Source of the DNA: Nomia melanderi | Taxonomy: Eukaryota; Arthropoda; Insecta; Hymenoptera; Halictidae | Assembly: GCF_051020985.1 (NCBI RefSeq) | Contig: NW_027475130.1 | Coordinates: 10,062,001-10,126,000, forward strand | Reading direction: 5' to 3' | Length of the DNA: 64,000 nt | Shown here: piece after piece, positions 37,350 to 50,650 of the stretch | Numbering within the stretch: position 1 is the first letter of the stretch | Layout of the letters: each line of letters begins with the position of its first letter | Made by a program: the position numbers and the translations under genes | Notes under the pieces: model-generated | The model's input: only the letters and a program-made list of their open reading frames with translations | Told to the model about the DNA's origin: nothing | Databases searched by the model: none

Positions 37350-40300
37350 TAATAGCACCCGAGATATCACCAGATATATATTGGATTTTCCCCTGACCCT
37401 GAGTGTCCGGCACCATGAGACTGTCGTTTTCTCGGCCCCTGGTGGTCCGAGGTCGTTCCCGTTGCACAGATTCATGCGCCAGGGCCTCCTGCAGATAATT
37501 CACCTTGGTTTATTGCGCTATCTCTAATAGCACCCGAGATATCACCAGATATATAATGGATTTTCCCCTGACCCTGAGTGTGCGGCCCCATGAGACTGTA
37601 GTTTTCTCGGCCCCTGGTGGTCCTAGGTCGTTCCCGCTGCACAGATTCATGCGCCAGGGCCTCCTACAGACAATGCACTTTGATTTATTGCGTTATCTGT
37701 AATAGCACCCGAGATATCACCACATATATATTGGATATTTCCCTGGCCCAAAGTGTCCGGCCCCCTCGAGACGGTGCTTTCCTCGGCCCCTGGTGGTCCG
37801 AGGTCGTTCCCGCTGCACAGCTTCAGGCGCGAGGGCCTCCTGCAGATAACTCACTTTGGTTTATTGCGCTATCTCTAATAGCACCCGAGATATCACCAGA
37901 TATATATTGGATTTTTCCCTGACTCTGAGTATCCGGCCCCATGAGACGGTGGTTTTCTCGGCCCCTGGTGGTACGAGGTCGTTCCCGCTGCACAGATTCA
38001 TGCGCCAGGGCCTCCTGCAGATAATTCACTTTGGTTTATTGCGCTATCTCTAATAGCGCCCGAGATATCAACAGATATATATTGGATTTTTCCCTGACCC
38101 TGAGTGTCCGGCCCCATGAGACTGCGGTTTTCTCGGCCCCTGGTGGTCCGAGGTCGTTCCCGCTGCACAGATTCATGCGCCAGGGCCTCCTACAGACAAT
38201 GCACTTTGATTTATTGCGCTATCTGTAATAGCACCCGAGATATCACCAGATCTATATTGAATTTTAACCTGACCATGAGTATCCGGCCCCATGAGACTGT
38301 GGTTTTTTCGGCCCCTGGTGGTCCGAGGTCGTTCCCGCTGCACACATTCATGCGCCAGGGCCTCCTGCAGATAATTCACTTTGGTTTACTGCGCTATCTC
38401 TAATAGCACCCGAGATATCATCAGATATATATTGGATTTTCCCCTGACCCTGAGTGTCCGGCCCCATGAGACTGTGGTTTTCTCGGCCCCTGGTGGTCCG
38501 AGGTCGTTGCCGCTGCACAGATTCATCCGCCAGGGCCTCCTACAGACAATGCCCTTTGATTTATTGCGCTATCTGTAATAGCACCCGAGATATCACCAGA
38601 TATATATTGGATTTTTCACTGACCCTGAGCGTCCGGCCCCATGAGACGGTCGTTTTCTCGGCCCCTGGTGGTCCGAGGTCGTTCCCGCTGCACAGGTTCA
38701 TGCGCCAGGGCCTCCTACAGACAATGCACTTTGATTTATTGCGCTATCTGTAATAGCACCCGAGATATCACCAGATCTATATTGGATTTTTCCCTGACCC
38801 TGAGTGTCCGGCCCCATGAGACTGTGGTTTTCTCGGCCCCTGGTGGTCCGAGGTCGTTGCCGCTGCACACGTTCATGCGCCAGGGCCTCCTACAGACAAT
38901 GCACTTTGATTTATTGCGTTATCTGTAATAGCACCCGAGATATCACCACATATATATTGGATTTTTCCCTGGCCCAGAGTGTCCGGCCCCCTCGAGACGG
39001 TGCTTTCCTCGGCCCCTGGTGGTCCGAGGTCGTTCCCGCTGCACAGCTTCAGGCGCCAGGGCCTCCTGCAGATAACTCACTTTGGTTTATTGCGCTATCT
39101 CTAATAGCACCCGAGATATCACCAGATATATATTGGATTTTTCCCTGACCCTGAGTGTCCGGCCCCATGAGACGGTGGTTTTCTCGGCCCCTGGTGGTCC
39201 GAGGTCGTTCCCGCTGCACAGATTCATGCGCCAGGGCCTCCTACAGACAATGCACTTTGATTTATTTCGCTATCTGTAATAGGACCGGAGATATCACCAG
39301 ATATATATTGGATTTTCCCCAGACCCTGAGTGTCCGGCCGCATGAGACTGTAGTTTTATCGGCCCCTGGTGGTCCGAGGTCGTTCCCGCTGCACAGATTC
39401 ATGCGCCAGGGCCTCCTACAGAAAATGCACTTTGATTTATTGCGCTATCTGTAATAGCACCCGAGATATCACCAGATATATATTGGATTTTTCCCTGACC
39501 CTGAGTGTCCGGCCCCATGAGACTGTTGTTTTTTCGACCCCTGGTGGTCCGAGGTCGTTACCGTTGCACAGATTCATGCGCCAGGGCCTCCTGTAGATAA
39601 TTCACTTTGGTTTATTGCGCTATCTCTAATAGCACCCGAGATATCAACAGATATATACTGGATTTTCCCCTGACCCTGAGTGTCCGGCCCCATGAGACTG
39701 TGGTTTTTTCGGCCCCTGGTGGTCCGAGGTCGTTCCCGCTGCACAGATTCATGCGCCAGGGCCTCCTGCAGAGAATTCACTTTGGTTTATTGCGCTATCT
39801 CTAATAGCACTCGAGATATCACCAGATATAAACTGGATTTTCCCCTGACCCTGAGTGTCCGGCCCCATGAGACTGTGGTTTTCTCGGCCCCTGGTGGTCC
39901 GAGGTCGTTCCCGCTGCACAGATTCATGCGCCAGGGCCTCCTACAGACAATGCACTTTGATTTATTGCGCTATCTGTAATAGCACCCGAGATATCACCAG
40001 ATATATATTGGATTTTTCCCTGACCCTGAGTGTCCGGCCCCATGAGACCGTGGATGTCTCGGCCCCTGATGGTCCGAGATCGTTCCCGCTGCACAGATTC
40101 ATGCGCCAGGGCCTCCTGCAGACAATTCACTTTGGTTTATTGCGCTATCTCTAATAGCACCCGAGATATCACCAGATATATATTGGATTTTTCCCCGACC
40201 CTGAGTGTCCGGCCCCATGAGACGGTGGTTTTCTCGGCCGCTGGTGGTCCGAGGTCGTTCCCGCTGGCCAGATTCATGCGCCAGGGCCTCCTACAGACAA

Positions 40301-40676
40301 TGCACTATGATTTATTGCGCTATCTGTAATAGCACCCGAGATATCACCAGATCTATATTGGATTTTCCCCTGACCCTGAATATCCGGCCCCATGAGACTG
40401 TGGTTTTCTCGGCCCCTGGTGGTCCGAGGTCGTTCCCGTTGCACAGATGCATGCGCCAGGGCCTCCTGCAGATAATTCCCTTTGGCTTATTGCGCTATCT
40501 CTAATAGCGCCCGAGATATCACCAGATATATATTGGATTTTTCCCTGACCCTGAGTGTCCGGCAACATGAGACTGCGGTTTTCTCGGCCCCTGGTGGTCC
40601 GAGGTCGTTCCCGCTGCACACATTCATGCGCCAGGGCCTCCTGCAGATAATTCACTTTAGTTTATTGCGCTATCTT

Positions 40677-41376
40677 TAATAGCACTCGAGATATCACCAG
40701 ATATATATTGGATTTTCCCCTGACCCTGAGTGTCCGGCCCCATGAGACTGTGGTTTTCACGGCCCCTGGTGGTCCGAGGTCGTTCCCGCTGCACAGATTC
40801 ATGCGCCAGGGCCTCCTACAGACAATGCACTTTGATTTATTGCGCTATCTGTAATAGCACGCGAGATATCACCAGATATATATTGGATTTTTCCCTGACC
40901 CTGAGTGTCCGGCCCCATGAGACTGTGGTTTTTTCGACCCCTGGTGGTCCGAGGTCGTTCCCGTTGCACAGATTCATGCGCCAGGGCCTCCTGCAGATAA
41001 TTCACTTTAGTTTATTGCGCTATCTTTAATAGCACTCGAGATATCACCAGATATATATTGGATTTTCCCCTGACCCTGAGTGTCCGGCCCCATGAGACTG
41101 TGGTTTTCACGGCCCCTGGTGGTCCGAGGTCGTTCCCGCTGCACAGATTCATGCGCCAGGGCCTCCTACAGACAATGCACTTTGATTTATTGCGCTATCT
41201 GTAATAGCACCCGAGATATCACCAGATATATATTGGATTTTTCCCTGACCCTGAGTGTCCGGCCCCATGAGACTGTGGTTTTTTCGACCCCTGGTGGTCC
41301 GAGGTCGTTCCCGTTGCACAGATTCATGCGCCAGGGCCTCCTGCAGATAATTCACTTTGGTTTATTGCGCTATCTA
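40677..41376 (+). repeat. Dimeric higher-order repeat, duplicated pair
   Basis: Counterpart of 30,698-31,397, offset 9,979. A private change, ACGCGAGATATC near 40,859, distinguishes its first half from the other three dimer halves. A related single dimer is at about 51,351-51,700. Confidence 0.85.
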
Positions 41377-41519
41377 TAATAGCACCCAAGATATCACCAG
41401 ATATATATTGAATTTTTCCCTGACCCTGTGTGTCCGGCCCCATGAGACTGTGGTTTTCTCGGCCCCTGGTGGTCCGAGGTCGTTCCCCTTGCACAGATTC
41501 ATGCGCCAGGGCCTCCTGC

Positions 41520-44500
41520 AGATAATTCACTTTGATTTATTGCGCTATCTGTAATAGCACCCGAGATATCACCAGATAGATATTGGATTTTTCACTGACC
41601 CTAAGTGTCCGGCCCCTCGGGACGGTGGTTTTCTCGGCCCCTGGTGGTCCGAGGTCGTTCCCGCTGCACAGATTCATGCGCCAGGGCCTCCTACAGACAA
41701 TGCACTTTGATTTATTGCGCTATCTGTAATAGCACCCAAGATATCACCAGATAAATATTGGATTTTCCCCTGACCCTGAGTGTCCGGCCCCATGAGACGG
41801 TGGTTTTCTCGGCCCCTGATGGTCCGAGGTCGTTCCCGCTGGCCACATTTATGCGCCAGGGCCTCCTACAGACAATGTACTTTGATTTATTGCGCTATCT
41901 GTAATAGCACCAGAGATATCACCAGATATATATTGGATTTTCCCCTGACCCTGAGTGTCCGGCCCCTTGAGACTGTCGTTTTCGCGGCCCCTGGTGGTCC
42001 GAGGTCGTTCCCGTTGCACAGATTCATGCGCCAGGGCCTCCTGCAGATAATTCACCTTGGTTTATTGCGCTATCTCTAATAGCACCCGAGATATCACCAG
42101 ATATATATTGGATTTTCCCCTGACCCTGAGTGTCCGGCCCCATGAGACTGTAGTTTTCTCGGCCCCTGGTGGTCCTAGGTCGTTCCCGCTGCACAGATTC
42201 ATGCGCCAGGGCCTCCTACAGACAATGCACTTTGATTTATTGCATTATCTGTAATAGCACCCGAGATATCGCCACATATATATTGGATTTTTCCCTGGCC
42301 CGGAGTGTCCGGCCCCCTCGAGACGGTGCTTTCGTCGGCCCCTGGTGGTCCGAGGTCGTTCCCGCTGCACAGCTTCAGGCGCCAGGGCCTCCTGCAGATA
42401 ACTCACTTTGGTTTATAGCGCTATCTCTAATAGCACCCGAGATATCACCAGATATATATTGGATTTTTCCCTGACCCTGAGTGTCCGGCCCCATGAGACG
42501 GTGGTTTTCTCGGCCCCTTGTGGTCCGAGGTCGTTCCCGCTGCACAGATTCATGCGCCAGGGCCTCCTGCAGATAATTCACTTTGGTTTATTGCGCTATC
42601 TCTAATAGCGCCCGAGATATCAACAGATATATATTGGATTTTTCCCTGACCCTGAGTGTCCGGCCCCATGAGACTCCGGTTTTCTCGGCCCCTGGTGGTC
42701 CGAGGTCGTTCCCGCTGCACACATTCATGAGCCAGGGCCTCCTGCAGATAATTCACTATGGTTTATTGCGCTATCTCTAATAGCACCCGAGATATCACCA
42801 GATATATATTGGATTTTGCCCTGACCCTGAGTGTCCGGCCCCATGAGACTGTGGTTTTCTCGGCCCCTAGTGGTCCGAGGTTGTTCCCGCTGCACACATT
42901 CATGCGCCAGGGCCTCCTACAGACAATGCACTTTGATTTATTGCTCTATCTGTAATAGCACCCAAGATATCACCAGATATATATTGGATTTTTCCCTGAC
43001 CCTGAGTGTCCGGCCCCATGAGACTGTGGTTTCCTCGGCCTCTGGTGGTCCGAGGTCGTTCCCGCTGCACAGATTCATGCGCCAGGGCCTCCTACAGACA
43101 ATGCACTTTGATTTATTTCGCTATCTGTAATAGGACCGGAGATATCACCAGATATATATTGGATTTTCCCCAGACCCTGAGTGTCCGGCCGCATGAGACT
43201 GTAGTTTTATCGGCCCCTGGTGGTCCGAGGTCGTTCCCGCTGCACAGATTCATGCGCCAGGGCCTCCTACAGACAATGCACTTTGTTTTATTGCGCTATC
43301 TGTAATAGCACCCGAGATATCACCACATATATATTGGATTTTTCGCTGACCCAGAGTGTCCGGCCCCATGAGACGGTGGTTTTCTCGGCCCCTGGTGGTC
43401 CGAGGTCGTTCGCGCTGCACAGCTTCAGGCGCCAGGGCCTCCTGCAGATGACTCACATTGGTTTATTGCGCTATCTTTAATAGCACCCGAGATATCACCA
43501 GATATATATTGGATTTTTCCCTGACCCTGAGTGTCCGGCCCCAAGGGACGGTGGTTTTCTCGGCCCCTGGTGGTCCGCGGTCGTTCCCGCTGCACAGATT
43601 CATGCGCCAGGGCCTCCTGCAGATAATTCACTTTCGTTTATTGCGCTATCTCGAATAGCACCCGAGATATCACCAGATATATATTGGATTTTTCCCTTAC
43701 CCTGAGTGTCCGGCCCCATGAGACGGTGGTTTTCTCGGCCCCTGGTGGTCCTAGGTCGTTCCCGCTGCACAGATGCATGCGCCAGGGCCTTCTGCAGATA
43801 ATTCCCTTTGGCTTATTGCGCTATCTTTAATAGCACCCGAGATATCACCAGATATATATTGGATTTTCCCCTGACCCTGAGTGTCCGCCCCATGAGACTG
43901 TGGTTTTCTCGGCCCCTGGTGGTCCGAGGTCGTTCCCGCTGCACAGATTCATGCGCCAGGGCCTCCTACAGACAATGCACTTTGATTTATTGCGCTATCT
44001 GTAATAGCACCCGAGATATCACCAGATATATATTGGATTTTTCCCTGACCCTGAGTGTCCGGCCCCATGAGACTGTTGTTTTTTCGACCCCTGGTGGTCC
44101 GAGGTCGTTACCGTTGGACAGATTCATGCGCCAGGGCCTCCTGCAGATAATTCACTTTGGTTTATTGCGCTATCTCTAATAGCACCCGAGATATCAACAG
44201 ATATATACTGGATTTTCCCCTGACCCTGAGTGTCCGGCCCCATGAGACTGTGGTTTTTTCGGCCCCTGGTGGTCCGAGGTCGTTGCCGCTTCACAGATTC
44301 ATGCGCCAGGGCCTCCTACAGACAATGCACTTTGACTTATTGCGCTATCTGTAATAGCACCCGAGATATCACCAGATATATATTGGATTTTTCCCTGACC
44401 CTGAGTGGCCGGCCCCATGAGACTGCGGTTTTCTCGGCCCCTGGTGGTCCGAGGTCGTTGCCGCTTCACAGATTCATGCGCCAGGGCCTCCTACAGACAA

Positions 44501-45647
44501 TGCACTTTGACTTATTGCGCTGTCTGTAATAGCACCCGAGATATCACCAGATATATATTGGATTTTTCCCTGACCCTGAGTGTCCGGCCCCATGAGACGG
44601 TGGTTTTCTCGGCCCCTGGTGGTCCGAGGTCGTTCCCGCTGCACAGATTCATGCGCCGGGGCCTCCTGCAGATAATTCACTTTGGTTTATTGCGCTATCT
44701 CTAATAGCGCCCGGGATATCAACAGATATATATTGGATTTTTTCCTGACCCTGAGTGTCTGGCCCCATGAGACTGCGGTTTTCTCGGCTCCTGGTGGTCC
44801 GAGGTCGTTCCCGCTGCACACATTCATGCGCCAGGGCCTCCTGCAGATAATTCACTATCATTTATTGCGCTATCTCTAATAGCACCCGAGATATCACCAG
44901 ATATATATTGGATTTTCCCCTGACCCTGAGTGTCCGGCCCCATGAGACTGTGGTTTTCTCGGCCCCTGGTGGTCCGAGGTCGTTCCCGCTGCCCAGCTTC
45001 AGGCGCCAGGGCCTCCTGCAGATAACTCACTTTGGTTTATTGCGCTATCTCTAATAGCACCCAAGATATCACCAGATATATATTGGATTTTTCCCTGACC
45101 CTGAGTGTCCGGCCCCATGAGACGGTTGTTGTCTCGGCCCCTGGTGGTCCGAGGTCGTTCCCGCTGCACAGATTCTTGCGCCAGGGCCTCCTGCAGATAA
45201 TTCACTTTGGTTTATTGCGCTATATCTAATAGCACCCAAGATATCACCAGATATATATTGTATTTTTCCCTGACCCTGAGTGTCCGGCCCCATGAGACTG
45301 TGGTTTCCTCGGCCCCTGGTGGTCCGAGGTCGTTCCCGCTGGCCAGATTCATGCGCCAGGGCCTCCTACAGACAATGCACTATGATTTATTTCGCTATCT
45401 GTAATAGCACCCGAGATATCACCACATATATATTGGATTTTTCGCTGACCCAGAGTGTCCGGCCCCATGAGACGGTGGTTTTCTCGGCCCCTGGTGGCCC
45501 GCGGTCGTTCCCGCTGCACAGATTCATGCGCCAGGGCCTCCTGCAGATAATTCACTTTCGTTTATTGCGCTATCTCTAATAGCACCCGAGATATCACCAG
45601 ATATATATTGGATTTTTCCCTTACCCTGAGTGTCCGGCCCCATGAGA
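41520..45647 (+). repeat. 4.1-kb block, copy 1 of a 12,250-bp-spaced pair
   Basis: It aligns with 53,770-57,897 at a constant offset of 12,250 bp, exactly 70 units, and shares rare markers: the CTCGAG unit (42,252 against 54,502), the GTGTCCGCCCC deletion unit (43,828 against 56,078) and the CTGGCCACATTTATG unit. I see substitutions at several sites (near 42,105, 42,514, 43,535 and 45,235-45,340), so it is older than the 9.98-kb duplication. Confidence 0.82.
43828..44001 (+). repeat. 174-bp monomer class with GTGTCCGCCCC (2 copies)
   Basis: One G is missing from GTGTCCGGCCCC. Copies start at 43,828 and 56,078, 12,250 bp apart, and mark the 4.1-kb block pair. The frame change produces the longest open stretch in the window (123 codons from 43,808 and from 56,058), which is accidental. 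Confidence 0.95.
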
Positions 45648-46335
45648 CGGTGGTTTTCTCGGTCCCTGGTGGTCCTAGGTCGTTCCCGCTGCACAGATGC
45701 ATGCGCCAGTGCCTCCTGCAGATAATTCCCTTTGGCTTATTGCGCTATCTCTAATAGCGCCCGAGATATCACCAGATATATATTGGATTTTTCCCTGACC
45801 CTGAGTGTCCGGCCCCATGAGACTGCGGTTTTCTCGGCCCCTGGTGGTCCGAGGTCGTTCCCGCTGCACACATTCATGCGCCAGGGCCTCCTGCAGATAA
45901 TTCACTTTAGTTTATTGCGCTATCTTTAATAGCACCAGAGATATCACCAGATATATATTGGATTTTCCCCTGACCCTGAGTGTCCGGCCCCATGAGACTG
46001 TGGTTTTCACGGCCCCTGGTGGTCCGAGGTCGTTCCCGCTGCACAGATTCATGCGCCAGGGCCTCCTGCAGACAATTCACTTTGGTTTATTGCGCTATCT
46101 CTAATAGCACCCGAGATATCACCAGATATATATTGGATTTTTCCCCGACCCTGAGTGTCCGGCCCCATGAGACGGTGGTTTTCTCGGCCGCTGGTGGTCC
46201 GAGGTCGTTCCCGCTGGCCAGATTCATGCGCCAGGGCCTCCTACAGACAATGCACTATGATTTATTGCGCTATCTGTAATAGCACCCGAGATATCACCAG
46301 ATCTATATTGGATTTTCCCCAGACCCTGAGTATCC
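44236..46335 (+). repeat. 12-mer tandem duplication, copy 1 (2,100 bp)
   Basis: It matches the next 12 units with offset 2,100, falling to 2,099 after the one-base deletion at about 47,365. Shared markers include two GTTGCCGCTTCACAG units in a row and the CTATCATTTATTG and CTGCCCAGCTTCAGG units. The left boundary lies just before GACTGTGGTTTTTTCGG. Confidence 0.8.
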
Positions 46336-48165
46336 GGCCCCATGAGACTGTGGTTTTTTCGGCCCCTGGTGGTCCGAGGTCGTTGCCGCTTCACAGATTC
46401 ATGCGCCAGGGCCTCCTACAGACAATGCACTTTGACTTATTGCGCTATCTGTAATAGCACCCGAGATATCACCAGATATATATTGGATTTTTCCCTGACC
46501 CTGAGTGGCCGGCCCCATGAGACTGCGGTTTTCTCGGCCCCTGGTGGTCCGATGTCGTTGCCGCTTCACAGATTCATGCGCCAGGGCCTCCTACAGACAA
46601 TGCACTTTGACTTATTGCGCCATCTGTAATAGCACCCGAGATATCACCAGATATATATTGGATTTTTCCCTGACCCTGAGTGTCCGGCCCCATGAGACGG
46701 TGGTTTTCTCGGCCCCTGGTGGTCCGAGGTCGTTCCCGCTGCACAGATTCATGCGCCAGGGCCTCCTGCAGATAATTCACTTTGGTTTATTGCGCTATCT
46801 CTAATAGCGCCCGGGATATCAACAGATATATATTGGATTTTTCCCTGACCCTGAGTGTCTGGCCCCATGAGACTGCGGTTTTCTCGGCTCCTGGTGGTCC
46901 GAGGTCGTTCCCGCTGCACACATTCATGCGCCAGGGCCTCCTGCAGATAATTCACTATCATTTATTGCGCTATCTCTAATAGCACCCGAGATATCACCAG
47001 ATATATATTGGATTTTCCCCTGACCCTGAGTGTCCGGCCCCATGAGACTGTGGTTTTCTCGGCCCCTGGTGGTCCGAGGTCGTTCCCGCTGCCCAGCTTC
47101 AGGCGCCAGGGCCTCCTGCAGATAACTCACTTTGGTTTATTGCGCTATCTCTAATAGCACCCAAGATATCACCAGATATATATTGGATTTTTCCCTGACC
47201 CTGAGTGTCCGGCCCCATGAGACGGTTGTTGTCTCGGCCCCTGGTGGTCCGAGGTCGTTCCCGCTGCACAGATTCTTGCGCCAGGGCCTCCTGCAGATAA
47301 TTCACTTTGGTTTATTGCGCTATATCTAATAGCACCCAAGATATCACCAGATATATATTGGATTTTCCCTGACCCTGAGTGTCCGGTCCCATGAGACTGT
47401 GGTTTCCTCGGCCCCTGGTGGTCCGAGGTCGTTCCCGCTGGCCAGATTCATGCGCCAGGGCCTCCTACAGACAATGCACTATGATTTATTTCGCTATCTG
47501 TAATAGCACCCGAGATATCACCACATATATATTGGATTTTTCGCTGACCCAGAGTGTCCGGCCCCATGAGACGGTGGTTTTCTCGGCCCCTGGTGGCCCG
47601 CGGTCGTTCCCGATGCACAGATTCATGCGCCAGGGCCTCCTGCAGATAATTCACTTTCGTTTATTGCGCTATCTCTAATAGCACCCGAGATATCACCAGA
47701 TATATATTGGATTTTTCCCTTACCCTGAGTGTCCGGCCCCATGAGACGGTGGTTTTCTCGGTCCCTGGTGGTCCTAGGTCGTTCCCGCTGCACAGATGCA
47801 TGCGCCAGGGCCTCCTGCAGATAATACCCTTTGGCTTATTGCGCTATCTCTAATAGCGCCCGAGATATCACCAGATATATATTGGATTTTTCCCTGACCC
47901 TGAGTGTCCGGCCCCATGAGACTGCGGTTTTCTCGGCCCCTGGTGGTCCGAGGTCGTTCCCGCTGCACACATTCATGCGCCAGGGCCTCCTGCAGATAAT
48001 TCACTTTAGTTTATTGCGCTATCTTTAATAGCACCCGAGATATCACCAGATATATATTGGATTTTCCCCTGACCCTGAGTGTCCGGCCCCATGAGACTGT
48101 GGTTTTCACGGCCCCTGGTGGTCCGAGGTCGTTCCCGGTGCACAGATTCATGCGCCAGGGCCTCC
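46336..48165 (+). repeat. 12-mer tandem duplication, copy 2 (partial)
   Basis: Second copy of 44,236-46,335. It carries a private one-base deletion in GGATTTTCCCTGACC (unit 47,327-47,500, 174 bp). The match fades after about 48,130, where CCCGGTGCACAG replaces CCCGCTGCACAG. Confidence 0.78.
47327..47500 (+). repeat. 174-bp private deletion monomer
   Basis: GGATTTTCCCTGACC lacks one T relative to its 12-mer partner at 45,227, and it also carries GGTCCCATGAG. It occurs once, so it arose after the 12-mer duplication. Confidence 0.93.
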
Positions 48166-49075
48166 TGCAGATAATTCACTTTGGTTTATTGCGCTATCTC
48201 TAATAGCACCCGAGATATCACCAGATATATATTGGATTTTTCACTGACCCTGAGCGTCCGGCCCCATGAGACGGTTGTTTTCTCGGCCCCTGGTGGTCCG
48301 AGAACGTTCCCGCTGAACAGGTTCATGCGCCAGCGTCTCCTACAGACAATGCACTTTGATTTATTGCGCTATCTGTAATAGCACCCGAGATATCACCAGA
48401 TATATATTGGATTTTTCACTGACCCTGAGTGTCCTGCCCCATGAGACGGTGGTTTTCTCGGCCCCTGGTGTTCCGAGGTCGTTCCCGCTGCACAGATTCA
48501 TGCGCCAGGGCCTCCTACAGACAATGCACTTTGATTTATTGCGCTATCTCTAATAGCGCCCGAGATATCACCAGATATATATTGGATTTTTCCCTGACCC
48601 TGAGTGTCCGGCCCCATGAGACTGCGGTTTTCTCGGCCCCTGGTGGTCCGAGGTCGTTCCCGCTGCACAGATTCATGCGCCAGGGCCTCCTGCAGACAAT
48701 TCACTTTGGTTTATTGCGCTATCTCTAATAGCACCCGAGATATCACCAGATATATATTGGCTTTTCCCCTGACCCTGAGTGTCCGGCCCCATGAGACTGT
48801 GGTTTTCTCGGCCCCTGGTGGTCCGAGGTCGTTCCCGCTGCACAGATTCATGCGCCAGGGCCTCCTACAGACAATGCACTTTGATTTATTGCGCTATCTG
48901 TAATAGCACACGAGATATCACCAGATATATATTGGATTTTCCCCTGACCCTGAGTGTGCGGCACCATGAGACTGTAGTTTTCTCGGCCCCTGGTGGTCCT
49001 AGGTCGTTCCCGCTGCACACATTCATGCGCCAGGGCCTCCTGCAGACAATTCACTTTGTTTTATTGCGCTATCTC
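47851..49075 (+). repeat. 7-monomer block of a 9-unit period, copy 1
   Basis: It matches 49,426-50,650 at offset 1,575 bp (9 x 175). Markers are the CCGAGAACGTTCC / CCAGCGTCTCC unit, the GTCCTGCCCC / GGTGTTCCGAGG unit and a GGCTTTTCCCC unit. Two non-matching units (49,076-49,425) separate the copies, so the period is nine monomers. Confidence 0.82.
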
Positions 49076-49425
49076 TAATAGCACCCGAGATATCACCAGA
49101 TATATATTGGATTTTTCCCCGACCCTGAGTGTCCGGCCCCATGAGACGGTGGTTTTCTCGGCCGCTGGTGGTCCGAGGTCGTTCCCGCTGGCCAGATTCA
49201 TGCGCCAGGGCCTCCTACAGACAATGCACTATGATTTATTGCGCTATCTGTAATAGCACCCGAGATATCACCAGATCTATATTGGATTTTCCCCTGACCC
49301 TGAGTATCCGGCCCCATGAGACCGTGGTTTTCTCGGCCCCTGGTGGTCCGAGGTCGTTCCCGTTGCACAGATTCATGCGCCAGGGCCTCCTGCAGATAAT
49401 TCACTTCGGTTTATTGCGCTATCTC

Positions 49426-50650
49426 TAATAGCACCCGAGATATCACCAGATATATATTGGATTTTTCCCTGACCCTGAGTGTCCGGCCCCATGAGACTGC
49501 GGTTTTCTCGGCCCCTGGTGGTCCGAGGTCGTTCCCGCTGCACACATTCATGCGCCAGGGCCTCCTGCAGATAATTCACTTTAGTTTATTGCGCTATCTT
49601 TAATAGCACCCGAGATATCACCAGATATATATTGGATTTTCCCCTGACCCTGAGTGTCCGGCCCCATGAGACTGTGGTTTTCACGGCCCCTGGTGGTCCG
49701 AGGTCGTTCCCGGTGCACAGATTCATGCGCCAGGGCCTCCTGCAGATAATTCACTTTGGTTTATTGCGCTATCTCTAATAGCACCCGAGATATCACCAGA
49801 TATATATTGGATTTTTCACTGACCCTGAGCGTCCGGCCCCATGAGACGGTTGTTTTCTCGGCCCATGGTGGTCCGAGAACGTTCCCGCTGAACAGGTTCA
49901 TGCGCCAGCGTCTCCTACAGACAATGCACTTTGATTTATTGCGCTATCTGTAATAGCACCCGAGATATCACCAGATATATATTGGATTTTTCACTGACCC
50001 TGAGTGTCCTGCCCCATGAGACGGTGGTTTTCTCGGCCCCTGGTGTTCCGAGGTCGTTCCCGCTGCACAGATTCATGCGCCAGGGCCTCCTACAGACAAT
50101 GCACTTTGATTTATTGCGCTATCTCTAATAGCGCCCGAGATATCACCAGATATATATTGGATTTTTCCCTGACCCTGAGTGTCCGGCCCCATGAGACTGC
50201 GGTTTTCTCGGCCCCTGGTGGTCCGAGGTCGTTCCCGCTGCACAGATTCATGCGCCAGGGCCTCCTGCAGACAATTCACTTTGGTTTATTGCGCTATCTC
50301 TAATAGCACCCGAGATATCACCAGATATATATTGGCTTTTCCCCTGACCCTGAGTGTCCGGCCCCATGAGACTGTGGTTTTCTCGGCCCCTGGTGGTCCG
50401 AGGTCGTTCCCGCTGCACAGATTCATGCGCCAGGGCCTCCTACAGACAATGCACTTTGATTTATTGCGCTATCTGTAATAGCACACGAGATATCACCAGA
50501 TATATATTGGATTTTCCCCTGACCCTGAGTGTGCGGCACCATGAGACTGTAGTTTTCTCGGCCCCTGGTGGTCCTAGGTCGTTCCCGCTGCACACATTCA
50601 TGCGCCAGGGCCTCCTGCAGACAATTCACTTTGTTTTATTGCGCTATCTC
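49426..50650 (+). repeat. 7-monomer block of a 9-unit period, copy 2
   Basis: Nearly identical to 47,851-49,075. A private GGCCCATGGTGG substitution near 49,865 and TAATAGCACCC in place of TAATAGCGCCC at the start are the differences I noticed. Confidence 0.82.

Larger units (their letters stand above)
33444..43422 (+). repeat. Large tandem duplication, copy 2 (57 monomers, 9,979 bp)
   Basis: Second copy of 23,641-33,443. Left of 33,444 the match to copy 1 fails (A at 33,444 against G at 23,640). On the right, copies 1 and 2 part at 33,433/43,412 and definitively at 33,444/43,423, where the second copy continues into CAGCTTCAGG. The junction therefore lies in about 12 bases of conserved core, CCGCTGCACAG, as expected for homologous unequal exchange in register. 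Confidence 0.9.

Noticed and set aside
23641..43422. Assembly artefact as the sole explanation of the 10-kb duplication
   Set aside because: The copies differ at about a dozen scattered bases and by one monomer, which a simple double-counting of one sequence would not give. An artefact joining two haplotypes remains possible and needs spanning reads.
43808..44179. Longest open frame (123 codons; second copy at 56,058-56,429)
   Set aside because: Its extra length comes from a one-base deletion in GTGTCCGCCCC that shifts the frame past one stop. Both copies sit in a duplicated block, so recurrence is not evidence of selection.
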